Assembly: GCF_017562075.2 (NCBI RefSeq)
Contig: NC_054082.1
Span: 4,521,550 to 4,585,549 of the forward strand
Source: Anopheles merus
Lineage: Eukaryota; Arthropoda; Insecta; Diptera; Culicidae
Length of the DNA: 64,000 nt
Direction of reading: 5' to 3'
Position numbers and translations under genes: made by a program. The notes under the pieces were generated by a model that was not told where the DNA came from, did no database searches, and saw nothing but the letters and a program-made list of their open reading frames with translations. Of this stretch, positions 51,393 to 64,000 are shown one piece after another (the stretch's first letter is position 1; each line of letters opens with the position of its first letter).

Positions 51393-52819
51393 CTCCATGC
51401 AGAAACGTGAACATGTTAACAATGAGCAAAGCTGGTAAAACCATACGCAACGCGTTCCGCACGTCGTAACACCGCCGCTTGCCGCCCGCCGTACGGGTGT
51501 GCTGGTGGTTTTGCTGTTCCGGTCGCAGCTGCTGCTGCTGCTGCCGACGCTGTTCGTTGTAATGTTGTTGCTTGTCAGCAATGACGCTAACGCTATTATC
51601 GCCGTGGTAGACGCTGCCGCGGCAAGTGTTGCTAGTGTGGCTACCGTCCGACGTATCGCCGCCGCGCATGCAGCGCTCACTATTGCCATCGTGGAGGGTG
51701 GTGCCGGCTGCTTCGTGCGGCCGTGCTTTTCTTCGCGTCCCACGTCGGTACGGTGTGGGCGTGCTGGCGGTACAGCCCGGTGCTGCTGCTGCTGCTGCTG
51801 CGGCCCACTGGGCTGCTGCTGGTGGTGATGGTTGCGCTCGGCCACCGGACCGGGGCTCGTTCGCGGACGACGACGACGACGACGACGAATGGAAGGCCGT
51901 GACGCTGGCGGCGCCGTTGCCGGGCGGTTCGAGAGTGCGCTGGCCGGCCGCACCGATCCACGTCCAGGGCGAGGCGAGCGACAGCAGACTGGCCAGCAGA
52001 AGGCGCACCAGCAGCAGGGGCAGCAGCTCCGTCCGCCGCAAAGCGCCGCCGGACTCGCTAGTCTTATGATTATGGTATTCGTTATCAAAATTATTACTCT
52101 TATCAAACGTACGTAGGTCTTCAGTGTTCTTTGATTGGAAGCATTCATGGTTAAATTGTTTACACTTAGTGGGTTTGCGGGCGATCGCCGCCGACCGCTT
52201 CGCTGACGCGCGGGCGCTGGTGACAGTGGAAGGGAGGGGAGCGGCGGCGGCGGTGGCAGTCCCGGGCCGGCACGGGTGAGCACGAGCGGGCTCGCGCCGG
52301 AGCGGCCGAACGGGGCCTGTGTTAACTGCGTGTCGTCGAGCAGCAGCAGCAGCAGCAGCAGCAACGTCAGTAACGCGTGCAACGGGGCCGGCTGCAGCTG
52401 CAGCGATAAAAAAGTGGCTCGAAAAAGACGGCTTCGATAGACGGGTGGCGGTGGTGGCAGCAGCAGCGGGGAAAGGCAACCGGCCTCGGGCGGCTGGCGT
52501 CGTTCTATCGCGGGCGGGCGACCGGCCGCTCCGTTTCCAGCGGTGCCGCAGCGTGGCAGGCAGGCCGCGGCGCCGCATCCGTATCCGCGTTGGCCACCAT
52601 GTTCGCCGCGCCACCGGGGACCACCGGGCCAGGGCGCCGGCCCTGTGTGCGGCTGCTTTTCGTCGCTCGTTAAACTCGCCCGGGCGATGCGGTCCAGCTT
52701 GGAGCGGCTGCGGTTGAGGGTGCTGCGGCAGCAGTGGTCGCGGTGCGCGGGCTGTGTGCTAGCGTGTTGGAACGGGCATGTCCTCTCGATGAATGATACT
52801 GCTGAGGCCATGCTGTGCC
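51393..52819 (-). CDS. Long GC-rich N-terminal exon of the minus-strand CUB gene, open in two frames
   Basis: Bounded by a strong acceptor (cctcttttacctccctccag, AG at 52820-52821) and a consensus donor (CATGGAG|GTAAGT). Frame A is open from an ATG at 52614 to the donor (407 codons, leaving in phase 1). It contains FDKSNNFDNEYHNHKTSESG, a leucine-rich stretch (LLPLLLVRLLLASLLSLA), Ser, Ala and Gln runs, and ends with the signal-peptide-like MVLPALLIVNMFTFLHG (Met at 51444). Frame B starts at the first ATG of the exon (52811, good context CAGCATGG) and is open for 473 codons, leaving in phase 0; it is rich in Pro, Arg and Cys. Frame A looks more like protein and gives the right phase for the exon at 3429 if the 85-nt exon is skipped; frame B needs that exon included. 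One frame may be untranslated. The product is probably a secreted or membrane protein. Confidence 0.5.
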
Positions 52820-55800
52820 CTGGAGGGAGGTAAAAGAGGTTCACACGGTCAATGTAAATATAAAAGCGGTACGAAAAGTAGGATAGGAAATCATGGGACA
52901 TTTGGGCGGCTGTGTCAGGCCAACCGGTTCAGCGTGTTTTTCTCCAACAATGGGCGTTAGCTGGTTACATAACAACGATCAAGGCGAACGCCCGAACTGC
53001 CGCCGCCGATTTTCGAACAAACAAGTCGAACAGACACAAGCACAAATCACGTGAAAACCTTTCCTCTACGCTTGCAAAAGCTCTTCGGAAGCTTTGCATC
53101 ACTATGCTTTTGGGCTAAGTTCAACTGCTCGACTGCTCGAATCGTCCTTTCGACTCTTTCTCGCCACAAACCCCACACACTCGAGCACGAGCTTTTGCAT
53201 TGTTATACGAAACTGTTATACAGCGCGACATCTCACTCTGCACTCATCAGCGCTCCCATCTCACAGTCTGCTAGACTCACTGTCTTTCTGTTCTCACTGC
53301 TCGTCTGTACGCTGCGAAGATAAACACTCCTAAATAAATCTCCCGCTCTTGCGATGCCTTCACACACCCATTTCCCACGCACACGAGCAAAGCTCGAGAG
53401 CATCGAGCGCTCACACCACTATGTAACAAACAAACACGCTAGGGGACCCAGCGTTCGCTCTCCCACACGCTCGCTCTCGCGCCTGCCAACGCTGCCACGC
53501 TCTCTGGCCAAGTGGTGCTATCTCTCGGTAAACCGACCGACTCGCCCAGTTGTGACAAAATAGAAGTACACTTACATAATCATAATAATGGAGTAAAGTG
53601 TGTAAACAAACTTTATGAGGGATTTTGCTTGATTTGGCTCGGACACGGGCAGACTCGGGTGGGCCCTTTCTTTTTCACGCCCAACCCATCATCATTACCG
53701 GTATTGATTGTTCTGTTCACACACACACACACACACACACAGTCGGTCCAGGTTCTGGAGAGCACCACAGGGACAAGGGGGCTAAGTGGCTGAGAGGGCG
53801 GCAGCCAGCCGGGGGCCAACCATCTTCACCGAAAGGCTAAGAGCCCGTATCTTATCCTGTATCGTTTTACCTATTTCCGGTTCAGTTGAATGATGATTTG
53901 ATGAGGTAAACGATGAGCGCGGTTGATCCACTCGGGAAAGGCAAACGAAGAAGAAGAAAAAGAAGAAGAAGAAGAAGACAAAAACTCGCCAATGCTCGGC
54001 AGGTCGGGACGGGATGCTCATCATCTGCCAAGCGCTTTTTGGGGGAAGGGGACAGGGGAAGGACAGTATCGGTCGTCATGGTTGTTTATCGTAAAACACT
54101 TACATTATCGTACCCGATATGGTCTTTGCTGAAGGGGTTTTGCGCTTCGAGTGAAAGTGAGCCGCCCTTTTTGTCTGCGCGGGATGGAAGTGACACACGA
54201 GCCTACCGAATTTTGTCAAGGGTTATTCAGATCAAGAGCGAGCCCATGTCAAGGGGAGATTACGCGTAAAATCGGACCAGCGCTTCTCGCCAGCTTACCG
54301 AGCTTAGAATCGTGTAGCACGCATCTGTCAATGTGCGGACAGGCGAAGCAATTGGGACAAACAAGTAAAGGCACGAGCATAATCGTACCATCCCGTGCGT
54401 TTATCTCGCTCTGTCTGTTTGTGGAGGCTTTACATCTTACATTATTGCTCATATCACTCCATCTTTCCCCACTCCTTCCCCGCCCCCCCAAACAACCCGC
54501 AAACCCGTTGCACGTATGCGTATTTACTTTACGAATTGTGATTACGAAGAGCCGCCATCAGCTGCAGTATGACGTAATCAGTTACTTCCTTTCGCATTTC
54601 GGAGCTCTACCGTCTAGTCTCATTAATATTCCTTTAGGGAATTGAACACTGCTTCGCACCATAAGCCAGTGTACGGGTCCTACCGCGCTGTACACGCGCT
54701 CTCGCCAAGCTAGCATTAAAACAGGAACGATTTAGACGGCATAATTGTATTTTTTTGCTAATGACAGCAAATCATTCAACCGAACGCATCCAACATCTCG
54801 CCACCAAACCGAACGCTCATGACCTAACCTCACATGATGCTCCCAACGGCAACAACAACAAAAAACGCCCATTTCCACACCCCACCCCACCACATCCTGC
54901 TAACTGACTTTATCGCGAAAAAAAAGGGACCCCGTGTGTTTTGCCTTCCCGCTTCCCGTTGTTATCTCGATACATTAAAATGACATTAAAGGTATCGACC
55001 CTTGTGCGCCGGTTCTAATGGTTCGTGTGCTGATTTTATTTCTATTTCGAATGGCTCCTTTTTCTTCTAGCTTCCTGTCCCCTGTCCTGGCACCCTCCGC
55101 CTAACTTTGCCTAAGGGCGTCCAATGCTCGTTCGCGTTTTTGCTGAGCGTGCAAGATGCGAGCGTAAGTGAATGGAAAGCAGCCAAAGCAGAACCCAACG
55201 GGGAAAAAAAAAACCATCGCATCTTGTCGCGCGTCCCCAAGACAGAGGATCCTATAAAATCCACCCATTATGATGCTGACGGCGGTCAAACCTGCGTTCA
55301 CCATACATCTCATTTTCCGTTCTTCCTACCTCCCCAGCAAGCACATCTCATTTCTATTATCAGTAACAGCGGTCACGCCTATCACTACTCTATTCCCTTG
55401 CCCCCAATTATTCCCATTAGCCGCTAAACACTCACCATATCGTCCGTTTCAAATCGTTGATACAGCAACGCCTAGAAAATGTTCGTGTCTATAAACCTGC
55501 AACAAGAGAGAGAAAGAAAGATAGAGAAAGAGAGAGAGAAAGAGAGACAATGGTACTATTATTATCAAATGCATTCAATTGAAAACAGATACACACAGTG
55601 ACAGTATTAGCGATGGATGAGAGTATAATCACTTTTAATCATCAATTGTCTGTTCCAAACGCGGACAAATTTAGTACATCGAACCTGACACATCTAATCT
55701 AGTTGCAGCTCATCGGACCCATCACTATCTACCGTGCATCGACTGCTGTGCTGTGATAGTGGAGAGCAATTATTGTACACAGCATGCTGTGTTTGCGTAC

Positions 55801-57795
55801 AAACTTCTGACGCTCATCTGTCAATCATTGTCCTCGCGCGCGTGACATTGTTTATTGGTAATTTAATTTGTGTTTGTTTACAAAATAAATTACCCACTCA
55901 CCGGTATCGCTATCGCAGCGCCATCGTTTATTAGTTCGAATGGAAAAAGCTCTATGGAGACGCCTGGTCGTTTTTGGCAGTACATTTTTGTACTAATGGA
56001 GACGCCTAGTGCTTCACACCAAAAAAGCCCAACATGTTTAATGAAATACATATCAAAAGGCAAATTATGCATAATTAGAACCATGATAGAACAGTTTCAT
56101 TTTTCCTTACTGCGCATAGGGTAGGGACTTTTCCACCCTCTACTAAAAATCGATTCCAATGTGTGCGCAATGATGGAGTATATTGCTATAATAAAGTTTC
56201 CAAAATTCCATACATAATCCATCCCATCGACCAGATTGAACCCCGCTAGCATCACAAATAGCATCGTCATCATCATCATCATCAGCATCACCATCAGCTT
56301 CTTCCTTTCCGATCGCTCGGATTCTTCATATTCTCCGTCGTGTTAGCCATTTCTCAACGACACCCAGCACAAAACCGTCGGGCCCCGGCAGCGCACAGAA
56401 CGCGCACGAGATGACAGAGAAAATGAAATGAATTAAAATAATCGACTATAATTTGCATATTTTATTCATTCCACAAACGATACCATCATCAAATCCGGAC
56501 ACCGAATCAAAACCATATCAAAGCCGCAGCCTTCGCTCAATATGCTATTTATCGGGTGCACTACACGGTGCGAACGGTATGAAAGAGCCAAGTGGCTCGC
56601 AAAGGGCGCGCTCGGAAGGGAAGAGAACGTTAGCAAACGTATTATTTGCTCATTTCCCAGCGATGAGTATTTTTTGCATTTTTTTTATATGAAACTCGTA
56701 CCGTTTAGCGTACGTACGTACCTATAGCACAGTTGGTAGAAAATACAAACAGCAAATGAGTGGACAGTTTTTTGTCCCCTCCGCACGAACGTGACGATTA
56801 AATGCAAAGCCCTATAAATAATATCAGACCCGAACCGGTTTTCCGGTATCCCTAAATTGCACAAGTATCGGGGGGACCGGTCCATTCCAGAACGCCCGTC
56901 GCCTTCCCCTTTCCTTCCTTAATCTGCTCCTCCAGGGCGCAGCACAAACTACTTTCATTAGTAAAGCGCACAGTTCCGTACCCCCAGACGAACGGGAGGC
57001 GTGGGGGGGGGGGCTGGTTTTAATTAATTCCGAAACCGAAAAACCGATTACCGATGCGATCAATCAAGATGCTCTGCATCTAGCTCCGGGATATAATGTG
57101 TGCACCACTTGACCCAACCGTAGCTCGACCGTAGCGAAGAACCGTTGGCACTCCGCGGATCCCGACCGAGACGGTTGACGAAATGAATCCCGAATCGCCA
57201 TTAAAATTCCACTCTATTACTATGGTAATTTTTCTCATTCTTTGTCGTGGCGGGCTCGTGCCTCGACCGGTACGGAAGACAGGGCAGGACAGGGCGGCAG
57301 CCGACAGGAATCATTCGGGTGGGATTTCCATCGATTTTGAGGCGCTTGATCGGCTTTGTGCTAAAACAATCGCAAACATGCTCTGATTGCTAGGATTTGG
57401 CAACGAATGGCTTTATGTTGAGTAGAGCATGTAGAATGAATCAAAGCTCACATTCCTAGGCGTACAACACGGGCGGCATTTCGACGACACATATGAAGCG
57501 TTCATTTGAAAAAAAAAATGACTCGTTCTTCGTTTCAATTCTCTCTCTCAATTCAATGCATCTGTGTCTTGTGCGCCCGATGTGGTAGCTGTAATCCATC
57601 TTGGTCGCAGCCGTGAAACGAATTGCATCTCCGTTCCGCCCAAAGCCCGCCAGCGCGAAACGAGCTCTCCAGCAACGTATAATACAATCAGTGCCATTAG
57701 CACAAAAAAAAACAACCCCTGCCTGTCTTGGGCCCACGGGATAGCGTTCGCTTCTCACTCGCAAAACATGATTTAATAAACATCAAATACCGCTC
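52820..57795. other. Upstream intron or intergenic sequence, no gene recognised
   Basis: Contains a CA tract (53719-53741), an AAG repeat (about 53945-53979) and GA-rich DNA (55505-55550). Minus-strand donor-like GTAAGTG sites occur near 53573 and 54103 without convincing exons. A plus-strand TATAAAAG at 52859-52866 has no supported transcript. Confidence 0.3.
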
Positions 57796-59216
57796 ACTTA
57801 CATTGTGCCGGGGAGAGAGATTGGGTAGATTAGCTGAATTCTTTCCGCGCCGCTCACGCATGCCGCACCCATTCGTTCACGCGCCGTTCCACCTTCACGC
57901 CAAACCTTGGCACTCGTACTCGGCTCAATTGAACGCTTTCAAAAGACATTCGCATCAGTTGCTGCGAGAGACACACGGCCGCGGCTCTTCGCACAGCTGC
58001 CCTTCTCCCACTTATGCTGTTGTTGTGTTCTGTACTGTCAAATTGCATCAAATTGCTCATCAACCGATGGATGCTGCGCGTGTGCGTGTGCGTGTTTGTG
58101 TGTATAAGTTGATCATTGAATCGCCACCCAACCGGACACTTCTCTCGGCTACGCACACACACACATGCTCTGCTGTATGCCACACAACCATGCCACCCAA
58201 GGTCTAGCGCGTGTGAAAGCGACCGCCTTTCGTTTGTCCTACCTTGCCCCTGGTCACACATCGTCCCAGTAACAGGAAGCTGGTATGACGTCTTTGGGAT
58301 GGTTCGACCGTTTCCTTTGCTCGGTGGAAGGGTGGAGCGAACGAGTAAAACAAATCCATCAACGAAATGATGATGGACAACCGGCGGATTACTGTTATCA
58401 CACTGGCACCAGCAATGGCGTGGAGCGGCACCGCAGGCACGCCTTCTGTTCGAGTTTCTTGAGCTCAGCATTGAAACGCCTCGTGTAAAGAGACTTTGGT
58501 TATTGAATTTGATAGAGAAACTGATTAAGAACGTACGCAATCACGCCATGCGTTTCGTGGTGTAATGCTGAAGAAGATCGTGTTTAAGGACAAGGACGAT
58601 CTGGGCCCTGTTTCTATATCTAAATCAAGAGCGAACGACTCAACAACACCTTACCCTTATAAAAAGAACTTAAACCACTTCGGAACATTCAGCAAATCAT
58701 TGTACGAAACAATGTCACTCGTGTTGACTAACTCTCCAGTGCCGAAGCAAAGCATTTGTACCCAAGATTTGGAGGCTAAGTAGATCCATCATTGCATAAA
58801 TTTGTGCCACAAACTTTTACCCTGCCTGTCACAGCACTATTGCTTCTGCTGCTACTCCTGAGAGGTGGAATAATTTGCCGAAAACTTTGCCCGAACGCAT
58901 CCAAACAATTAGTTCTGCGCTGCCCGTTCTCGACGTCCTGCACGGTCCTTGTGCCGCAACACTCTAGATCGCTTGTACGGGTGTATGCGTGTGTGGGAAA
59001 ACATATTTATTTATGACAAAAATCTGCTCGTGTTCCACTATCCAAGGATGGTCATCGCCGTACACGCGTATTAGGGGGGCCCGGTGAGCTCAAGCCAAAT
59101 GTTCATAAATAATGCATACACTAGTTACTGTTTTTTTCTTTTGGTCTTCATCGTATGAATGAGTATGTATGTGTATGTTTGTGTGAGAGAAAGATTGAGC
59201 AAAGCATGCTACTTAC

Positions 59217-59298
59217 CCCATCGCTAACGTATTAACGCTGTTAACCATCATTTCGACCAGTGCACTGGCAGATCAGTTCGATCGATCTGCTCCGGACG
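59217..59298 (-). other. Candidate non-coding (5' UTR) exon, 82 nt
   Basis: On the minus strand an acceptor (gttatatttcccgctcag) and a consensus donor (GATGGG|GTAAGTA) bound 82 nt. All three frames contain stops, so it could only be untranslated. It lies 6.4 kb upstream of the acceptor of the long exon at 52819, which requires at least one upstream 5' exon. Other donor-like sites at 57802 (CACAAT|GTAAGTG) and 60473 (GCAGAAT|GTAAGTG) are alternatives. Confidence 0.25.
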
Positions 59299-59663
59299 CT
59301 GAGCGGGAAATATAACAACTAAGCCCTCTCCTCTCGGCAATCTCGGCACCGCTTTGCCCACATACACACACACAATGCAACACACAACTGCAATCTACAC
59401 ACACACACACTCTTAAAGCATTCGATTGCTCTTCCTTAAGATCGACCGCTCGATCAGCACGATCATTCGACCAGCAAGCCACTGTCACTCTTCCAATCCA
59501 TACAACAACCTTCACGACGTACGACAATCCCTTTTCCGTTTCAGAGTGTGAGGGGAGGGATGGAGGGCTGTGGGGGCCAATTGTCCCAGGTCCCAGGCCA
59601 AATGGGTTCACTAACTAGCGTCACACAAACGCAATCGTCGATCGCACATTGCCCAACCACGCC

Positions 59664-59681
59664 ACTGACCGATTACACTGA
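59664..59681 (-). promoter_or_regulatory. Two arthropod initiator-like TCAGT motifs
   Basis: Read on the minus strand, TCAGT occurs at 59677-59681 and again at 59664-59668. TCAGT is the core of the arthropod initiator element. No TATA box is obvious about 30 bp upstream. The motif is short, so two copies are only suggestive of a transcription start for the minus-strand gene. Confidence 0.2.
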
Positions 59682-62226
59682 CACCGCACAGACACTGTCG
59701 GCTGCTTCAGTGTCTTCGCTTCGTCACCACCTCGACGACCGCCAATCCATCGCCCAACCCCTTGGGGACAGTTCCCGAGGGCCACAGGGATACCCAGCGA
59801 TGGTGGTGCTGACCACCGCTACCGTATACAGCTAGTCCCCGGTACGAGTGGACTGCCGTCGTCAAGAGTCAAACGACGATGAGCTCGACCCGGTTGCCAT
59901 CATTTCGCATCAGACGCAACACACACACACACCACACCCGTTGGTGTCACGATCGTCGTCGCACGCAGCAGAAGCTCTTAATTAATCACACACACACACA
60001 CTCACACCCAACTAACACACGCATGCAGCAGTGGCTCGTGGGAACTTTGTAGCACTTTCACTTTTCACTCTTATCACTCGTAACGCTTCAATTCTTCCTT
60101 ATCGGTTGTGATCCTTTTTAGGCTCCGTTTGCTCGCCCTGTTCGCGGGCGTTTCTCTTTCACTTTAACACTGCACTGCTGCTCGTTACTTCGGACGCAGG
60201 GGTTTCCTTGCCACTCGGGGAAACGTTTGCCGAAGTCATCAAGCGTGTGGCCGCTGGTGCCGCTATTGTTTCTGCCTCCACTTCAGTTCATTCTGCTGAA
60301 AATTAGCCAATCATTTTATACGGTTTTTCCACACATGTACGGTAAATTTAATCCCCCCTCTCTCTCTCGCACACATTCATTCTCTCTCGCTCTCTTCTCT
60401 CTTCAAACACACGCACCGATACAGACGCAACCGTTTTGTTCAACCAAACATCAAACCACACATCACACTTACATTCTGCAATAGATTAGCCAAACCATGG
60501 CACACCCCTTACAGTTCCTTTTTCTCCTTTTCTTAACCTCACTTGTATTCATCTTCACCTTTACATCCCAAACCAACCGCAATGGACTCGAAAGAAATAC
60601 ACTAAACAAATGTGAACAATTGCGAAAAAGAAGAAACGTGCGAAAGAACATGGCTCTCTCTCTCTCTCGAGTCAGTGTAGCTGGTGAACGTGAGCTTGTG
60701 TGCGGTGATAACGCATCGGGAAAAACACATCGTGTCTCTGATAACACGCACCGCACGCACACAAACACGACAGAAGATAACGTTAGACGACGGATGGAAC
60801 GTTGGGGAACGAGCAGGCATGGCCCACGAGAGCGTGAGATTCAATGTGCGCTGCATTAGCGCTTCTCTTTACCGGAGCAAATCCACCCTACTTTCGAGCA
60901 AATCTCGTCGTCCTCCTCTCAGCAGGACACTCCCGTCTCGATTGAGCGTGAACGGATGGGCAAACCAAATTATGGATTAAGTGAATTACTGTCCAGCATG
61001 TGTGTTGTGTCACAGGCAGGCTAAACAATACACTAACCCTACTTGAGGAGATGTTGCTACTACTGCTGGACCGTGTGCTAGACCGTGTGCACCATGCTGG
61101 CTTCATCGCTAAGGATGTATTAGGGCGGTGCGCTTTGATGCTGTAAGCGAACGAACATCCCTCTGAGAGGCAGTCTGTTTGGTTGCCCTTCAAAAAATAA
61201 AACCAACTCAGCGAGCGTGTAGCGAAAGAGAGAGAGAACACAGAGCCGGAGAGATGTTACTCTCACACCGCGCAAGGACACACCGGAGTAAACACACAGT
61301 AACGCTATCATACACACACACTCACACAGCAGCAGTAGCAGCAGCAGCAGCAGCAGGACCGATACAAAACAACATCAGCGCACGCTTTGCTTCTGGCTGT
61401 AACTGTGTTAAAGCAGGGCGTCACCATGCAGACGTATGGGGTTCGGTAACGGTTTTGCCCATCGCACAGCACATTATCCTGCGGTATGCTTGCAACGTTG
61501 GGTAAGGTTCGCACATGAAAACGGGGGATTCTTCTTCTTCTTGGGGCGTTAAGACTTAAAGGCTTGTTTAGAAGACCATAACGACGATAATATCTACTAC
61601 CGAAATTCATTCGAATAATATTAGTTAACAGTGACGGTAACTAGATTCAACCCCCACTTTGAGCACAGTATTCACACACAGTATCACACCAATCGAGCTG
61701 ATCTTTGTCACCCAAACCACCAAACATCCTTCGAGCTGTAATATTTCAACACAAATTCAAAAAACACACACTTACTTAAACGGTACCAAACCCAAACGCG
61801 GAAAGCAACGCGAGATGCGATGGCGCTCACCACCAGCGAGCAAGTGTGTACTACCACGGCGAACGTTCTATGCTACTGCCCTCCAAAGCGTTACTGCTGC
61901 TGCTGCTGCTGCTGCTCCCGGTGCTATTGTTCACGCCATCAATTGTGCTAATGGTGCTCTACTTTGGCTATTACTATTATTACTGCTACTACTGCTGCTG
62001 TCGTGCTGCTGCTGCTGCTGCTACTTCTACTACTGCCGCTAGGCACTATTGTACGAGAGCCTTTCGGGAAGAGAATGCAAACAAGCAAGAGAGAGAGTGA
62101 GAGAGAGAGCAAAAGTACGCTCTCTGTCCCTTTACAAACGCACACAACCCAACCGTGTATGCCTTTCTCTCACTCGTCACAATGTCTATCACACAGCATC
62201 CATCCGAAAGCATTCGTGACACATAT

Positions 62227-62227
<1 letters not shown>

Positions 62228-62302
<75 letters not shown>
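62228..62302. repeat. (CA)n microsatellite
   Basis: About 37 uninterrupted CA units, then short CACT units. Confidence 0.97.
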
Positions 62303-62306
<4 letters not shown>

Positions 62307-62500
62307 TCACATGCACACATTAACGCACGACTCTGTGTTCGGGGCACAACCGCACTGACAGCCGCGACAGCCTTCGTCACGCTGTACGTCGTCGCACGGG
62401 CGCACGGGGAAGCAATATGTCGCGTGCGGGTATGTCCTTCACGGGGGCCGTCAGTTCGTACCGTCCGAGCAAACCGCAGCGCGTATTACCGTATAGCCAA

Positions 62501-62751
<251 letters not shown>

Positions 62752-62759
62752 TATGCCTT

Positions 62760-63609
62760 CAAAAACGCGCTCCCATTGCCGCGTTGCCTTCGGTAGTTTG
62801 GCCGCTTTTGTAGCTCAATCACCCACTTAGCACGGTTGGGGTGCGCCACTGTCATTGTGTTTACGCTGCGTGTGACGTTTTTTCGGTAGAGTTGCTGCCC
62901 TATCCCCTTCTTGTTGTAGAGGATTTAGTGACTTTTTTTTAAAGAAAAGGCGGTGCCATCTCCTAGATACGGTTTTTTTTTTTTGTTACAAAGAAAGGTG
63001 ATGTTTATATTGATGATGGTGCCCCTGTTGTGACATGATTAATTGGGTTTTGGTTCCGGTTTTCCACAAATACACCCCTGTGCGGGCCATGCACCCCCAT
63101 TTGAAGTGGTAAAAGTAATACATCAATTCGGGTTTGCCACTGCCTCTGGACCGACCGGTGGCAGGCTGCCGAGGAACTTTGCTTTTAAATAGGCCGAATC
63201 CACTCCACTCCAAAGCTCTTCAATTTGTCTTCAAAACAATTTATAACAAAGTGGTGCTCCCGCTCTTGGGAGGATTTCCATGCTGCGAAGCTTGACAAAC
63301 AAAAAACGCACCCAACCCCACCCAACCTGTCACACTATTTCTTTGGCCAATAAAAATAATAGCGACACTTATCGCATGTCCTGTACGAGCGACGAGCCAT
63401 TTCCCCAACTGGCACATGAGTTCCACACTCCCACATTCGCACTGATGGAAAGGGGCGCCCGGCTAAACGGAGTGGGGGGGAGGGGGAAGCATCATTTATC
63501 AAGCTCAGCCCAGCTCCGGCTCAAAACCACACCGGTGTAGGCTCATCTGCTGGTAGCCCCCAAAATGCGCGACCATATACATCCATCAGCCCCAGTAGCC
63601 CCATAGAAA

Positions 63610-63641
<32 letters not shown>

Positions 63642-64000
63642 GGCTGGGTCTCGCTTCGCACGGATTCACTTCAATCTCGTTTGACGGAATAATTAACCAA
63701 GCGCCTTTGCCACACACACACACACACAGACACACACCCATTGCCTTCGGAACTGAGCGCGGAATGGAATCTGCTTTCCTCCTGTCATCTACCGGAATGA
63801 CTTATTGTCTTTCTTTGTTACACTCGATTGCCCTTGTGCCAACTACCCGTTCCGACCCGAGAAGGCGTAATGGGATGAACCGGCGACACTGGAGCGGCCC
63901 CGTGTTGGCCCTTACCTCCCCATCCCCCCCCCCCCACCACTTTCAAAGGGGCCACATGATAAACACATCCACCGAACCGTTGACACTAAACGATGATTCG
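62760..64000. other. Right end of window, no gene recognised
   Basis: Contains T tracts at 62932-62940 and 62972-62984, adjoining GT and GA repeats at 63611-63642, a CA tract at 63713-63728, and a C-rich run near 63923-63936. No supported coding sequence. Confidence 0.35.
63611..63642. repeat. Adjoining (GT)n and (GA)n microsatellites
   Basis: Five GT units run directly into about eleven GA units. Confidence 0.95.

Larger units (their letters stand above)
57803..62220. other. Upstream region with short repeats, no coding gene recognised
   Basis: It contains CA tracts near 59365-59410 and 59920-60010 and CAG/CTG repeats at about 61328-61356, 61890-61915 and 61995-62025. A plus-strand frame at 59548-59835 is Ser/Thr-rich without a recognisable domain and overlaps the candidate minus-strand initiator motifs. 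Confidence 0.3.

Noticed and set aside
52859..52866. A plus-strand TATAAAAG.
   Set aside because: No plus-strand transcript or coding exon follows, and it sits in the upstream flank of the minus-strand acceptor at 52820.

Overview
This window looks like mosquito nuclear DNA, most likely Anopheles. The signs are: almost no uninterrupted genes over 64 kb, dense CA/GT, CT and CAG microsatellites, strong G/C bias at third codon positions in the credible coding pieces, a metazoan ciliary EF-hand gene (calaxin type), and a decayed non-LTR retrotransposon fragment. The assignment rests on style and family knowledge, not on a database match.

Most of the left 52.8 kb can be explained as one large minus-strand gene, of which I can support four exons: 51393-52819 (long, GC-rich, N-terminal), 44030-44114 (85 nt), 3429-3548 (120 nt) and 1555-1615 (61 nt). 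The splice phases agree, and the last exon reads as the middle of a CUB domain (PGQRVDVSFTSFSLRG). The gene runs off the left edge. Its central intron is about 40.5 kb and carries, at 9876/9877, a splice acceptor fused directly to a consensus donor, the signature of a recursive-splicing ratchet point. The 85-nt exon also begins with GTAAGT directly after a strong acceptor, so it has the architecture of a recursive-splicing exon. The long N-terminal exon is open in two frames. Skipping or including the 85-nt exon decides which of them joins the CUB frame. This pairing of ratchet-type sites with a frame-switching exon is the most interesting part of the window.

Nested in the 40.5-kb intron on the same strand is an intact single-exon calaxin/EFCAB1-type gene (4197-4835). 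A 36-codon transmembrane micropeptide ORF (24222-24332, minus) has coding-like codon use. Another coding-like segment lies at 5163-5348. An AT-rich transposon island at 49.9-50.6 kb holds a reverse transcriptase C-terminal fragment and a possible DNA-transposase remnant.

Right of 52.8 kb I find no protein-coding gene, but there are candidate minus-strand donors and one candidate non-coding exon (59217-59298) that could supply 5' UTR to the big gene. This end of the window also holds a very large CA microsatellite block (62228-62747). The rest is intron or intergenic DNA with simple repeats.
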